The notes under the pieces: model-generated
The model's database searches: none
Told to the model about the DNA's origin: nothing
Seen by the model: the letters and a program-made list of their open reading frames with translations, nothing else
Position numbers and translations under genes: made by a program
Shown: positions 38,271-49,999 of the stretch, piece by piece
Layout: each line of letters opens with the position of its first letter
Numbering within the stretch: the stretch's first letter is position 1
Origin: Dasypus novemcinctus
Lineage: Eukaryota; Chordata; Mammalia; Cingulata; Dasypodidae
Assembly: GCF_030445035.2 (NCBI RefSeq)
Contig: NC_080677.1
Coordinates: forward strand, 28,593,513-28,657,512
Length of the DNA: 64,000 nt
Direction: 5' to 3'

Positions 38271-39075
38271 TAGAGGAACAGAGGTGGATGGTGGATGTAC
38301 GGAGAGGTGGAGGGTAGACAGGGGTTTGGGGAAGTAGAGTCACGCGTTTGGATGAAGCGCAGGGTTGTAGAGAAGGTTCGGCCGGCTGGCGCCTCGCGCG
38401 CCGAAGGGGAGCTGTGTTAGGTCGACGGTCAGGGAAGTCCTCTCTGAGGACAGAAGCACGAGAAGATCCGGGGAAAGAGAGCATGAGGCGGACGGAGCAG
38501 CCAGAGCTCAGAACGCCTGTGGGAATAAGCTGGCCGTGGGCGCCGAGCAGAGCCAGCAGGAGGGAGTGACCGGCAAAGACAGGCCTCGAGGCCGCCCTCC
38601 GGTCCGAGCTAAGGTGTGGCCCTACGGGTGCGGGCAGCAGAGGGTGAGGGTGGCTGGAGCCTGGAGTCACCTGCGAGGCGGGCCTGCGGGCCGGGCGATG
38701 GTTTGGATGTGCGGAGTGAGAGGGAGGGCACGGTCAAGGGGCCTCCGTGGGCATCGGCCCGAGTCACAGGAAGGATGGGGGTGCCAGTCACGGGAAGGAA
38801 AAGATGCTGGGGGGAGCCGGTTTAGGGGAGCAGATGGAGATGGCTCTGCATGGGCAACGTGGCTGGAGTGGCCAGGTGGACATCGAAGCGGAGACGACAG
38901 GTGGATGGCTGGATGTGCACATCCAGGGAGACCCAAGTCTCGGAGTTGTCAGGGGGACAGCTGAGTGTAGAGATGGAACAAGGGGGCCTGAACCGGACCC
39001 CGGGGCCCTGCAGTGTTCTCAGGTCAGGGAGAGGAGGAGGAGGTTGTTGAGGGTGATGGACAGGAGGTGGCACTC
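38270..39075 (+). repeat. Probable ancient dispersed repeat, GC-rich copy
   Basis: Purine-rich AGAGAACGC-free text with GGTGGATGTACGGAGAGG, GTTTGGATGTGCGGAGTGAG, AGGTGGATGGCTGGATGTGC and GGAGGTGGCACTCAAGAAGC resembles the internal region of the repeat at 11.3-13.0 kb. Diverged and provisional. Confidence 0.35.
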
Positions 39076-39091
39076 AAGAAGCCAAGTAAGA

Positions 39092-39514
39092 GGGAAGTGG
39101 CCTTGGCCCAGTGGTTAGGGCATCCGTCTACCACATGGGAGGTCCAAAACCCGGGCCTCCTTGACCCGTGTGGAACTGGCCCATGCGCAGTGCTGATGCG
39201 CACAAGGAATGCCCTGCCACGCAGGGGTGTCCCCCGGGTAGGGGAGCCCCACGCACAAGGAGTGCGCCCCGTAAGGAGAGCCGCCCAGCGCGAAAGAAAG
39301 TGCAACCTGCCCAGGAATGGCACTGCACACACGGAGAGCTGACACAACAAGATGATGCAACAAAAAGAAACACAGATTCCCGTGCTGCTGACAACAAAAG
39401 AAGCAGACAAAGAAGACGCAGCAAATAGACACAGAGAACAGACAACTGGGGCAAAGGGGGGGGGAGGGGAGAGAAATAAATAAAATAAATTTTTTTTTAA
39501 AAAAAAGAAAGACA
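39092..39514 (+). mobile_element. DAS-SINE, long form, B-box deleted
   Basis: Full body and A-rich tail, flanked by perfect CCAAGTAAGA at 39082-39091 and 39515-39524. The head reads GGTCCAAAACCCGGG, lacking about 7 bases that carry GGTTC in sister copies, so the internal RNA polymerase III B-box is gone. Confidence 0.92.
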
Positions 39515-39557
39515 CCAAGTAAGAAAGTATTCTAAGTATTCTAAGAAGCCCGGAGCA

Positions 39558-39700
39558 ATCAAAAGTCAAAACCCACTCTGTTGCCTACCAGCTGTGTAAA
39601 CTCGAGCAAGTCCATCACCCTCTCTGAGCCTCAGTTGCCTTAACCGTGTAATGGGAGCAGTACATCTCTCTCAAAGAGTTGCTGAGCAGGTTGAACGAGA
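39558..39700 (+). mobile_element. MIR SINE
   Basis: Sense MIR: GCCTACCAGCTGTGTAAACT, CTCTCTGAGCCTCAGTTGCC, GTGTAATGGGAGCAGTACAT, GTTGCTGAGCAGG. Confidence 0.75.
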
Positions 39701-40009
39701 GGCCTTGCCCATGGGAGGCCCTGCGGGTGGCAGTGGAGCTGGGGGTCATAATCACTGTCATCTCCTCACGCTCTGGGACCCTCCCCATGAGAGCAGCGGC
39801 AAGAGGAGGCCCACTCCTGTGACATTACCAAGTCCCACCCCCCTAAAAGCAGATCTAACCTTAACGCCACCTTTCTACTCCTATTTCTTAGTCCCAAAGT
39901 CAAAGGTGAAAATCAAGAGCCCTCCCTGACCCCGACCCGGGTATGTGTCTCCCTGGCCAAAGTTCAGGAAGACAGTCATTTAGTTAGATCCTGTCGTGGA
40001 TTGGATTCC

Positions 40010-40420
40010 CCCGGGAGCAGACCCCGACACAAGGATTTGTGTATAAAAAGTTTATTTGGGAGCTGATCCCAGAAAACATCACGAGAGGAGCAGGGAAGGG
40101 CAGCAGAGGCGGGACAGCAGCACCAGAGGTGCATTAGCGCACCCGCGGGGGCAGCTGGGCTCAGTCCTGCCGGGGCCGCGGGGCGGGTAGCGCAGGCCGC
40201 TGAGTTACCCACCCCAGGAGCTGGGGTACCCGTCCACCAGCTCCCGCCTTCGTGGGGGAGGGCAGCTCCTGGAAGATTAATCCCATTGCACTTCAACCTG
40301 ATGCCGGCCGTGGGAAGCTGGCCAAGAGCACCTGCCACAGGTACCAGAGGTCCCACTGGCCGAAGGGTGGGGACGGAGCTGGCATAGCCTGGCCGCTCGG
40401 CTGGAGGACAGGACAGCAGG
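40010..40420 (-). repeat. LTR-like repeat, antisense (provisional)
   Basis: GGATTTGTGTATAAAAAGTT TATTTGGGAGCTGATCCCAG places an AATAAA-type signal on the minus strand near one end, as in a solo LTR. The right limit is uncertain and no target duplication was found. Confidence 0.35.
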
Positions 40421-41039
40421 TTCTCACGTCCTGCGCCTGAGGCCGCCGCTCAGGGCTCCCCCGGCCAGCGCAGCCCCCTCCTGCCTGCGCACCCTTCCTA
40501 CAGGGCTCCTGCCCCCTCCCTGGCCGGTGCTCCACCTGGAACAGCTCCCAGCAGAAAGAAAAGCGACGGACAGAAGAACCGCGGCCTCCGTTTGCCGTCC
40601 TGTGACAAAAGTCCAGTACTTTCCAAACTGCTCCCATTATGGTTTTGGGGGTCCTTGAGCCCTGTGTCAGAGGTCAGGGACAGGCCAGTCCTCCTTGCAC
40701 CCTCAGCAGGCGATGAGTTTCCTCCCGGGTCTAGGGTCCTGGCTGCAAAGAGAGGGCGATGTGAGGCGGCAATGGTGCAGCATGGCCACCAGAGGGCAAT
40801 GCAGGTCAGGAAGCAGCCTGCAGAGGCCATAGGGCTGGAGAGAGAGCCAGAAGCATTCTCAGGAGTGAGAGGTCCGCGCTCAGGCCACCTTCTCACTCAC
40901 TGAGGTTCTGCCAGGACTCACTTAGTAGTGGAACCCTGATCCGGGCCCCCGAAAGGACACTCGTGGACAGGAAGGACCGCCATGAGCCAGGACCCGCCTG
41001 TCTCGTGGGTCTGTACAGCGCATTTTAGCCAGGGCCTAG

Positions 41040-41190
41040 CAGACTTCCCAACATTGGCTATGTAGGCAAATCACTTGGGGATCTTGTTAAAATGCAAATT
41101 CTGATATGGTGTGATGTGGAACCTGAGAGTCTGCATTTCCAACAAGCTCCCGCGTGCTACTGATGCTGCTGCTCCAAGAACCACCTTGAG
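41040..41190 (+). mobile_element. MER5A-type hAT MITE
   Basis: TCACTTGGGGATCTTGTTAA, AATGCAAATTCTGATATGGT, GAGTCTGCATTTCCAACAAG and GCTGCTGCTCCAAGAACCAC match MER5A in diverged form. Confidence 0.65.
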
Positions 41191-41489
41191 AAGTAAGCTC
41201 CCCTTCCGGCCTGGCAGGGAGGAGGAGCTGGGGAGGTTCTCTGCTGCTGAGCGGGGCAGCCCCAGGCTCCCCTGTGGATCAGAGGCCTCCCAGCAGCTCT
41301 CCAAGGGCCCGGGGGGCTGGCACTGCGCAGAACCTCCCACGTGGCCTGCCCTCCTCAGGGCTCGGGCCAGGCAGACGGACAAGGCGTTTTTTTGCTGCAG
41401 ATTTCCAACTTGAGGCCCAAAGATCCAAAGTGACTTGAACAAGCTTACTCGCCTGCAATGTTTCTGGCTCTAGTCAAAGAAGGCTGCTG

Positions 41490-41645
41490 TAGGAGGTCTC
41501 ATCCTGGACACTCAAGAGATTGTTACGGAGCTTTAAAATCCTGATTCCTGGGCCTCACCCCAGACTAATTAAATCAGAAACTCTGGGACCAGAGAGTTCA
41601 TAGCGTTCTCCGGATGATTCCAGTGTACAGCCAAGATTGTGAACC
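41490..41645 (+). mobile_element. MER5A-type hAT MITE
   Basis: AATCCTGATTCCTGGGCCTC, CAGACTAATTAAATCAGAAA, CTCTGGGACC, GATTGTGAACCACTACC. Confidence 0.7.
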
Positions 41646-41654
41646 ACTACCTAG

Positions 41655-41790
41655 ACTGGTGCTTCTCTAACTTTAGTGTGCTCATGAATCACTGCAGGGG
41701 AGGTGGGGGGCGGGTATTAAAATGCAAATTCCAATTCAGTAGATCTAACATGTTCCCAGGTGGTTTTTGATCCAAGGACCACTCTGGGTA
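41655..41790 (+). mobile_element. MER5A-type hAT MITE
   Basis: GACTGGTGCTTCTCTAACTT TAGTGTGCTCATGAATCACT, then AATGCAAATTCCAATTCAGT and ATCCAAGGACCACTCTGG. Confidence 0.65.
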
Positions 41791-42229
41791 ACAAGGGTAC
41801 AGAAAGAGGACACCTCCTCTCCACCCACTCCCACCTGGGCTCCACACTAGTTGGGGGAGGGATGCAGTCAAGTGTCAAAATGTAGACTGATGACACTTGG
41901 CATAGCAGGTCTTCAAGATCGAAACCTGAATGATTTGGAAGGGCCTTCTGTATCATCAGAGACAGAGCCATCTGCACTGCTTCTACTAATGTGTCACTGG
42001 GAGCATTCCAAGAATTACTCGTTCCTTCTAGAAGTTCATCCGTAGAGGAGTTCCCATATCTATTTCGGCCCTGCTGACCACTCTCCTGCTCTCTCACTAC
42101 AGGAGCCACCTCCTCCACAGGCCTGGCCTTCAGCTCCTCAAACTTAACAGGTCCAAGGCCAAATTCCCCATCACTCCCCAGATTTGCTCCTCCTCCCATG
42201 CCCCCACCCCAGTGAGGGCATTTTGAGGG

Positions 42230-42585
42230 CACTTCCATCCATGCCTGTGTTCAGGCTGGACCCCTGGCTGTTATCCCTGGCTCCTTCCTCTCTCATCCTC
42301 ACTGCCCAGCCCTGTGCAAAAGGGCCTCTTAACGTGGCCTCCCAAACAGCTCTCGGGTCCTCCCAGCTGCTCTCCTGGCCCTGCCACTGCTCTCACCCTG
42401 GCTGCATTCTCTCTTACCAAAAGTCTGCAATGTCTCCTAACTGGTCCTTCTGCCTCCGAGCCCCAGCATTTTCTGTATGTTTGTATCTTCTCCACCAGCC
42501 AGTGAGCTCCTGGAAAACAATGGGTGTAAACTGTGTGCAGCGTCTAGCATAGGGTAGGTGTTCAATAAATGCTTTTTGCAAGTAG
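42230..42585 (+). mobile_element. L2 LINE 3' part
   Basis: CTCTTACCAAAAGTCTGCAA, AGTGAGCTCCTGGAAAACAA, then TAGGTGTTCAATAAATGCTT, the L2 3' end. Confidence 0.75.
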
Positions 42586-42959
42586 GAGTGAGTAGGAAGT
42601 GTGCTTGGTCTTAGTTCAGTTCATCTCACTGCGATCTTGGGTGAGCCTTTCCTTTTCCCTAGCCTCACTCTTCCTTCTGAAAACTGGACCCAACCATCTC
42701 ACAAACAATTCTCTGCCTCCTGCGAGGTGAGCGTGAGGCTCTCCTGCTTATTCCTGCCCCGAGGGCCAGATGGACAGCTGAGTTGGCCCAGTGTCCCAGG
42801 CTGCCCCGTGGCCCTCCTGAGCCTGGGAGGGAAGGTAGCTTGAGATGGGAGCCTTTTTTTTTCTTTCTCCATGCACCCCTAGCTCGTGCCCTTCCCTGAA
42901 TCTGGAATTCCTGGGTCTGAGGAGGGTCAGTGCGTCACTTCCACCCCAACCCAGGCCCT

Positions 42960-43130
42960 TGCCCTGAAAAGTGTGGCCCAGAGACCAGCAGCATTGAGGT
43001 GACCTGGGAGTTTGCTGGAAGTGCAGAATCTCAGGCCCCACCAAGAACCACTTGAATCAGAAGCTGCATTTGGCAAGGTCCCCAGTGATTCTCACGCACA
43101 TTAAAGTTTGAGAAGCAGCAATCTAGAAGT
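42960..43130 (+). mobile_element. MER5A-type hAT MITE
   Basis: AAAAGTGTGGCCCAGAGACC AGCAGCATTGAGGTGACCTG, GCAGAATCTCAGGCCCCACC, CAGTGATTCTCACGCACATT AAAGTTTGAGAAGC. Nearly full length. Confidence 0.8.
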
Positions 43131-43254
43131 GGAGCGGTGAAGACAGAAAGCAAAGAGGGGTAGAGGGAGAAGATAGAGAGGGAAGCTTCTCTCCCGGCCA
43201 CCTCACCCTGCCCTGCCTCCCTGGAGTAGAGTCTCCCTCCTTCCACCCTCCATT

Positions 43255-43975
43255 CACTACCCATTCGCTAGCACATCACCCCCTTTATTTCCTTCAGTCA
43301 CATAGGATTCATTTGTTCTCTGCCCCCTTCCCTCCCTGTGATATAAATTCTAACAGAGTTGGAAACTTGTCTCTCCAGTCCGTTGCTGTGTCCCTGTATT
43401 AGTCAGTCAAAGGGGTGCTGATGCAAAATACTAGAAATTGGTTGGTTTTTATAAAGGATATTTATTTGGGGTGGGAGCTTACAGATACCAGGCCATAAAG
43501 CATAAGTTACTTCCCTCACCAAAGTCTATTTCCACGTGTTATAGCAAGATGACTGCTGACATCTGCCAGGCTTCAGGCTTCCTGGGTTCCTCCCTTCCAG
43601 GGTCTTGCTTCTCTCTTGCTTCAAGGTTCCTTTTTTCCCAGGGCTTGCTTCTTCCTGGGGCTCAGCTTATGGCTTCAGCATCAAACTCCAACATCAAAAC
43701 TCCAAAATCAAAAACCCTCAGCTCTGTCCTTTGCCATGTCTTTTATCCATGAGTCCCCACCCACCAAGGGATGGGGACTCAACACCCTAATGACGTGGCC
43801 CAATCAAAGTCCTAATAATAACTCAGTCATGCCCAGTACAGACAAGATTACAAACATAATCCAATATCTGTTTGGAATTCATAACTATATCAAACTGCTA
43901 CAATCCCCAATACTCAGCACACAGTAGGTGCCCAGTAAGTATTTGTTTGAATAAACAAATGGATTAAATGAAACA
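43255..43975 (+). mobile_element. L2 LINE fragment interrupted by an LTR
   Basis: The left part ends at 43394 (CCTCCCTGTGATATAAATTC..). After the LTR it resumes with AATACTCAGCACACAGTAGG TGCCCAGTAAGTATTTG, the L2 3' end. Confidence 0.55.
43395..43902 (-). mobile_element. Solo LTR (ERVL/MaLR-like), minus orientation
   Basis: 508 bases with TG...CA ends (TGTATTAGTCAG to AACTGCTACA) between GTCCC (43390-43394) and ATCCC (43903-43907), a 5-bp duplication with one change. TTTATT near 43460 supplies AATAAA on the minus strand, fixing the orientation. No internal retroviral genes are attached. Confidence 0.7.
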
Positions 43976-44129
43976 TACCATTATTGATTTCTTGCTGCTG
44001 CTAACAAGTTCTGGCAGCCACCTAACCCAAAGGCGTTGTTTCATTCTTTACATTTCAAATGGGCCATCATCAAGCAACTTGGTGCTTCAAGAAGAGCATC
44101 AAGAGATCACAAAGGCCGAACCAGATTGG

Positions 44130-44655
44130 GATAGACTGCAAAAGTGGCCACAGTTCTTCCCTCCCCAGTGGGTACGTGTCTTTGTAATATGAATTTGTCA
44201 TTCCTCCCAGCAAGGCTGGACTCTAGTTCTCCTCCCACCCCCAACTTTGAAGCTTGGCCATGCGGCTTGCTTTGGCTAGTGCGACATTAGCAAACATGCT
44301 GCAAGCAGAGGCTGGGAAATGCTTACACACTGGAACTTGCTCTCTCTCTTGTTGCTCTTGGCACCCTATGACCACCACCACGTGGAAAAGCCCAGGCTGA
44401 CCAGCTGGGCAACGATGGCCGTGTGACGCCCACTGTCCCAGCCGACATCCAGCCAATGGCCAGGCAGGTGTGTGAGGACACCCTGGGCCATCAGCCCCAG
44501 CTGGGACACCCACTGAGTGCAGAGAGCAGCCAACGCAGCCTTGACCAGCAGGTCTGCCCAGCCAAGTCCTAGAATCATGAGAAATAATAAATCTTGGTTG
44601 TTTTAAGCACCTAATTTAGGGGTGAGTTGTTACCACACCAAAAATAACTGGAACA
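44130..44655 (+). repeat. MaLR-like LTR
   Basis: CATGCGGCTTGCTTTGGCTA, GGAACTTGCTCTCTCTCTTG, GAAAAGCCCAGGCTGACCAG, AATCATGAGAAATAATAAAT and TGTTTTAAGCACCTAA follow the order of mammalian MaLR-type LTRs. Family not named. Confidence 0.5.
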
Positions 44656-47600
44656 TAGATGGACTTTCCTGGCAAAGAAAGTAGACTGAACACATGTTTT
44701 AGGTCTGCCCCTCCTGAAACCCCTCTAAAATGATGGGAAACAAATTATTTAAAAACTGTAAAGCCGTAAGAACAAGTGGGAGAGATGACAGCAGGAATAA
44801 TATTTTGAAAGCTGGGGAGCAGATTGATGAGGGGACCCAAGAAAGCTGTGCTGTAATCCCGCAGGGGTGAAAGTTGACAAGCAACCTGACTTTAGGAAGC
44901 CTCAGAGATTGGACTGGCTACTTCTGAAAAGTGTGGGGGCTAGAATGAAGGTAGGCTCAAAGCTGGAGGACTGTTGAGTGTCATTCAGGCAGCAGCCGGG
45001 CTCTCTTGCCTGCCCACCACCCCAATGCAGCGGGTGCTCCTTGCCCACCCAGTGCTGGAGACACGTTCCTTAGAGAAAGAGGAGAGTCTCTGGACCAAGG
45101 ACCACCGGGCACAGTTGAGGATAGAGATACTCTCTGAAAATAAAAAGATTCATGGAAGATTTACATGCTGTATATTGAGACTACCCAGCCATCTCCCCTC
45201 ACTCAGCTCTCAGAATCCTGTGAGCTGGGTGTTTTATCCCCTCGCCGGAGACTAGAAAAGTTTTCTGTGGAGTATCCAACCTGCCCAAGAGAAATAACTG
45301 AAGAAATTGACATCATGTGTCCCCCAACAAATAGCCCTGCTAGGTTAGTCCCCAGGGAATACAGAGCTTCTGATGAGCTTTGTAGTGCCCCACTCCAAGG
45401 ACCAGCCGAGCCGGCAGCTGAGGATTGCCGTGCAAATAAGGAAAGGCCAGTGGGTGGAGAACAAAACAAAAGGAAAAAAGCAACGTGGGTGAAACAGATC
45501 ATACAGAGATGAGAAAACTTAAAATATAAAAACAATCACGTCCTGGGAAAGGCCCTTGACCCGTGCAGGGTGCATGTGGGAGGGGAGAGCTGTCATTGTG
45601 GCTTGAAAATGCTTTCAGGGAGATGAGTCCCTGAGATGCAGGGGACAGGTCTGGGGCGGGGGCTAGAGATAGAGGGAGTCACCAGGACAGAGAAATGGAG
45701 AGTGAGAGCAAGAGCAAGGGAGCGAGAATCCTAAGAGACAGAGAGGACTGCACATGAGAGAGAGGGAGAGAGGGAGATGGACAAACAGAGACAGTGGTGG
45801 GAGGGGAAGTGGAGGCTGAGGGACAACAGAGTGACAGCAACACCCCAGGTGTCAGGGCCCACATGCTGAGCGCTCAGTGTGTGCTGGGTGCTGCATTGGG
45901 TGCTGCCTGCACGTGCGCACATCTCCTGGAGAGCGGGAGGAGGTGGAGGCAGGAAGACAGAGCGAAGCACCATCAAGGACAGAGGGACCCAGAGAGACCC
46001 AGCAGGGACAGCCACGGCCGGCGGGAGAGAAGGGGTAGCGTGCAGTGTGGGAGGTCGGCATAGGGGTGCTGGGGTAGGAGCAGGCATGCCCGGAGCTCGG
46101 AGGAGAGAGGAGGGTGCTTGGGGCAGGGAGTCGGCGCCTCACGGGGCTCTGTGGAGCAAGGCTACCTGTCTTGGAAAGAAAGGACCAGGGCCCTGGAGCT
46201 GGGCTGGGGCAGGACCCAGGAGGGCGTCGGCAGCACGGGCTTCCTGACCACAGAGGAGGAGCCCTGCCCCAGCGGGGAATCCAGCACGTAGGCAGGTTCA
46301 GGCAGAGAAGGGAGGAGTGGGGGTGCTCCCACTTGCAGAGCTGGGGAGCCCCAAGTGGTCAGTGGGGGCGGGGGAGCCTCTCCTGGAGGGAAGGGGAGAG
46401 CACCGAGCTGGACTCAGAAGAGGGAAGACAAGGAGAGCATTAACAGATTCCCAGCTGGATACAACCACAGGGAAGGTGCAGATTCCAGGCCAGGAGAGGA
46501 AGCTGAGGCCTGAGCGGGGGACAGAGCCCAGCCGGGCCGGTGGCCTGGAAGGGCCTGGTGGGGTGGAGGTGCCCTCTGCTGGCCATCTCTGTGCAGGCCG
46601 CTGTGGGCCCCTGTGCCAGCCACCTCCTGGTCAGGCAGCTTGCCGTGGCCACGACCTCTCTGTGACACACACACTGGCCCCCACCCCCTCAAAAAAAAAA
46701 AAAAAAACAAGAAAGGAGGAGGAGATGAAGAAGAAGAATGGCACACACCCTGGGAATCACTGAATCTAGAATGCAGACTGGGAGTATCAAGTATTAATGG
46801 AAGACTTGACAAGAATCTTGGAATACAACTTACAGGTTGACAGAAGCTGAGTGTTCTGGAATCTTCCAGGAGCTGGGACGTTCAAGGCTGACTGATTCTT
46901 TCCCAGGTTTGGTCTGTGGTAAGAACCTACTCTGGTTTTCCGACTCCTTCTGAGGAGGCTGTGGCCTGGGCATGGATAAGCCGATAGCCCTGCCTCCCCC
47001 CATCCCCAATGCACCTGGGTGATGGTGGGTGGGCTCCGCAAGCGATGAAGACCTGATCCCCATCTGCCTTTCTCCATCAGCGTGTCCTGAGCTCAGGTGG
47101 ACAAGCACAGGGCAAGCCCTGGGAACCCGCTTCTCTGCAGCTCAGACCCCTGTGGGAGGATTTGGGCAAAGGGACTGGGAAGTCCCACGCTGGCATGTCT
47201 GCAAAGGCGATGCCCTCCTGCCTGCTCTCCCAGCCGGGGAAGAGCCCTGCCCCTGTGGACACTGACCCTGGGGTGCCTGAGGGGACAGGAGGAGGCCCAT
47301 GTCTGGGAGGCTGCTGGAGCTCAGCTCTCCCTGGAGGAAGCTGCCACCCTCAGTCTGGACTGGAAGGGAAGCCGCCAGAGGTGGGGTGAGGAGGCGCTCT
47401 GGGTTGATTTGCAGCCCCTGAGGGGGTGGGATGAGGTCGGAAGGCAGATGTGGACTTAACACAATTTCCCCATGCCCAGAGTTGACCTGCAGTGGCAGGG
47501 ATACCTGGGGAGGGAGGCAGGTGTGTGGGTAAATGAGAGAGCAAGCGAGTGAGTGAGCTCCCCATCACTGTGGAGTGTGCAAGCAGAGGCTGTGCGGACT

Positions 47601-48980
47601 CTTGCAAGAATGCAGGTGGAGGGACTGGCGGGAAGGTGAGCCAGAGTGGTGGTGCAGTACCCGCCCAGGAAGGCCGGGCGCTGGTGGAGGGGGTGGAGAG
47701 CAGGGCAGGTCAGAGCGCATGGGGAGGGTCTCTAGCCAGGACTTCCAGTGTCTCGTCCGTGGGAAGGGAAGGGCCAGGCACGCAGAAAGGTGGGACGCCT
47801 CTCTGTGGGCTTTGGAGAAGGACGTGGAAGACCTTCCGGTGGAGGCTGATGCCACGGGCCTGAGCCTCGGTGGGCAGGAGAAAATTTGTGCAATAGGAAG
47901 GTAAACTTCCTGCTGTTGTCAGATCTCAACTGCCGACCCCCGTGAAAGAAAGCAGTACTGTTTCTCTTTGTAATGATAACGTCCAGATCTGAGAGAGCTG
48001 CAGGCTGTCAGTTCTGCTGACCCGCTCTGCCTCTCCCCTGGTGTTCCAGTGCCCATTTGAGATCTCAAAAGACTAAAAGCCGTAACTGCTCGTTTCCCCC
48101 TTCACTGCGGCAGAGGAGGAAATCTTTTTCTACCGCAGCAGCAAAAGCAGGAAGCTTCTGGAAGCCCTTTAAGAGAGCACAGCCATTTGGCTCTGAGACG
48201 GCCACACAAAGCGTCTGCTCCTTCGCGCTGCGTGGTGGGGGGTGAAGCTGTGCGCTGGGGGGCCCCCGCAGGCGCGGGGCAGGTGGGCAGCAGTCACCAG
48301 CGATGGCAGGAGAGCGGAGGCACAGCACAGGCAGGGCCCTGGAGACGGCAGGGTCAACGAGCTGGTTTGCGGATGGGCGAGCAGAGGGAGAGGGAGGCCT
48401 CGAGGAAACGAGCGTGGCAGCGTCATAGCCAGGGACCGGGAGGCCGCGTTCCCAGCCCAGCTCGTGGCCGCGGGTGAGTCATGCCCATGTCGGGCGGCTG
48501 GTGGTCAAACCAGTGCTGGAGGGGATTTCCTCTGAGGATTCCAGGGCTGCTCCCCATCTCCCAGCTTCCGACGCCGTGCCCCGAGGCGGGACCTTCCCCA
48601 GGAGGCCAGGTGCTGGGCGCTGGGGCCGCGGGCCCAGAACAGCCCTGGGCACCTTTCTTCCCTCGGTTTCCCCACCCACAGCACGGAAGCCAGGACGGGC
48701 AGGAAGACAGAAGGGTCTGGGCGGGGTCCTGAGGCGGCTCTGCCCTTCCGGAGGGGCTGGCCCCGGCACATCCCCCTGGTTCAAATGGCCCCTTCTTCGG
48801 GGTCCTCCTTCCAGGGCAGGGTCTCTGCCCCTTCTTTTGCTCCCCTCTTGGCTTCACCTCACCAGGTTTGCCAGGGGCACTTAACTCCTCCAGAGGCCCA
48901 GAGGCCGAGACGGGCTCGCTCCCCGCCGAGCCACGTGAGGCACAACCCCAGGCTGCCAGGCTGCAGTTTATGCTCTTGTG
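44656..48980. other. Intergenic, GC and purine rich
   Basis: A GAGAG-rich purine tract at 45690-45800 and an A18 run near 46690. No exon or named repeat recognised; all ORFs are short or mirrored on the other strand. Confidence 0.5.
45690..45800 (+). repeat. GA-rich purine tract
   Basis: Nearly all-purine stretch with GAGAGAGAGGGAGAGAGGGAGA near 45755-45778. Confidence 0.7.
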
Positions 48981-48984
48981 ATGA

Positions 48985-49240
48985 TCAAATTCCTTGAAAC
49001 CATTTGTTCCTGTTAGCCTTTCCCATAGACCACACACTCCCTGAGGGCCTGTGTGTCTCTAAGGCGGTGTCCCCGGTCCCTGCCACAGGGCCTGGCACAT
49101 GTAACGTGCTCTGTTAATAGTCGCTGAGTGATTAAAATTATTCCCTCTTTACAGATGAGGGAGCTGAAGCTCAGAGAGGTTAAGGATGCAGCCCAGGGCC
49201 ACCCAGTCGGTGGCAGGCTGGGTCTCCACCTGCGCCGTGA
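48985..49240. mobile_element. L2 end (+) followed by MIR (-)
   Basis: 48985-49120 resembles the L2 3' end (CACACACTCCCTGAGGGCCT, GGGCCTGGCACATGTAACGT). 49128-49240 is antisense MIR (TCTTTACAGATGAGGGAGCT, CTCAGAGAGGTTAAGG, GGGCCACCCAGTCGG). Confidence 0.7.
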
Positions 49241-49999
49241 CTGCCTGCAGAACCGGCAGTTCATACAGAGAGGGGTGCAGGGGCGGGAGGGTGCAGGCAG
49301 CCCGCGGGCACTGCGTGCAGGCGACCCCCCTGTATGCCAGGGGCAGGGGGCAGGAGGGCCACCGACGGGCAGACAGGCCGGGCTTTGAATCCTGGCTCTC
49401 GTTTCGGCAGCTAGAGCAGGTGGCTGGTGGAAGCACCTCTTAGGTTGGTGCGAGGATTCGGGGAGAGGGGGGTGCGGCCGGGCACGGCCTGGTGCTCTGC
49501 ACCACCAGGGCTTGGGGGGGATCCCCGGGGTTATCCTAGGTCTGGGGACGGAGTCGGGGGCAGAAGGGCTGGACCAGGAGAGCACGTGTCTTCCTTCTAG
49601 GAGAAGTCCCTCCCGCTTCCAAGAACTGCCCCCTCTGTGGCTGCGATGGGAAGAGGTGACCGTAAAGCAAAGGGCCCAGCTGGGCAGCCTGCATGGCTTT
49701 CCAGGGGGACATGGCTGCAGGACCGGGCCTGAGGACGGGTTCTCCCCTGCAGCTCCCGCTCGCCCTCCCTCCTTGGGGCCACCCTGGTTTCCCAGATGCA
49801 GGCTGCCCCCTCCACGCCTGGGCTCACGTGGTGCCCCTCACCGGGGCTCCCTCCCCCCCCCCCAGCACCTAAACCCTCCAGTCTTTCAACAACCATCCTG
49901 TCCCGCCCCAGGAAGCCTTCCCAGAGCCCGGCCCTGGGCCAGAACGCCTTTCTCTGCTGCCCACAGCACTCACAGGTGTAGCAAGACTTACTCCATGCA

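Noticed and set aside
37471-38337. 288-codon plus-strand ORF
   Set aside because: GC-rich, mirrored by long minus-strand ORFs, low-complexity proline/alanine composition, no recognisable domain.
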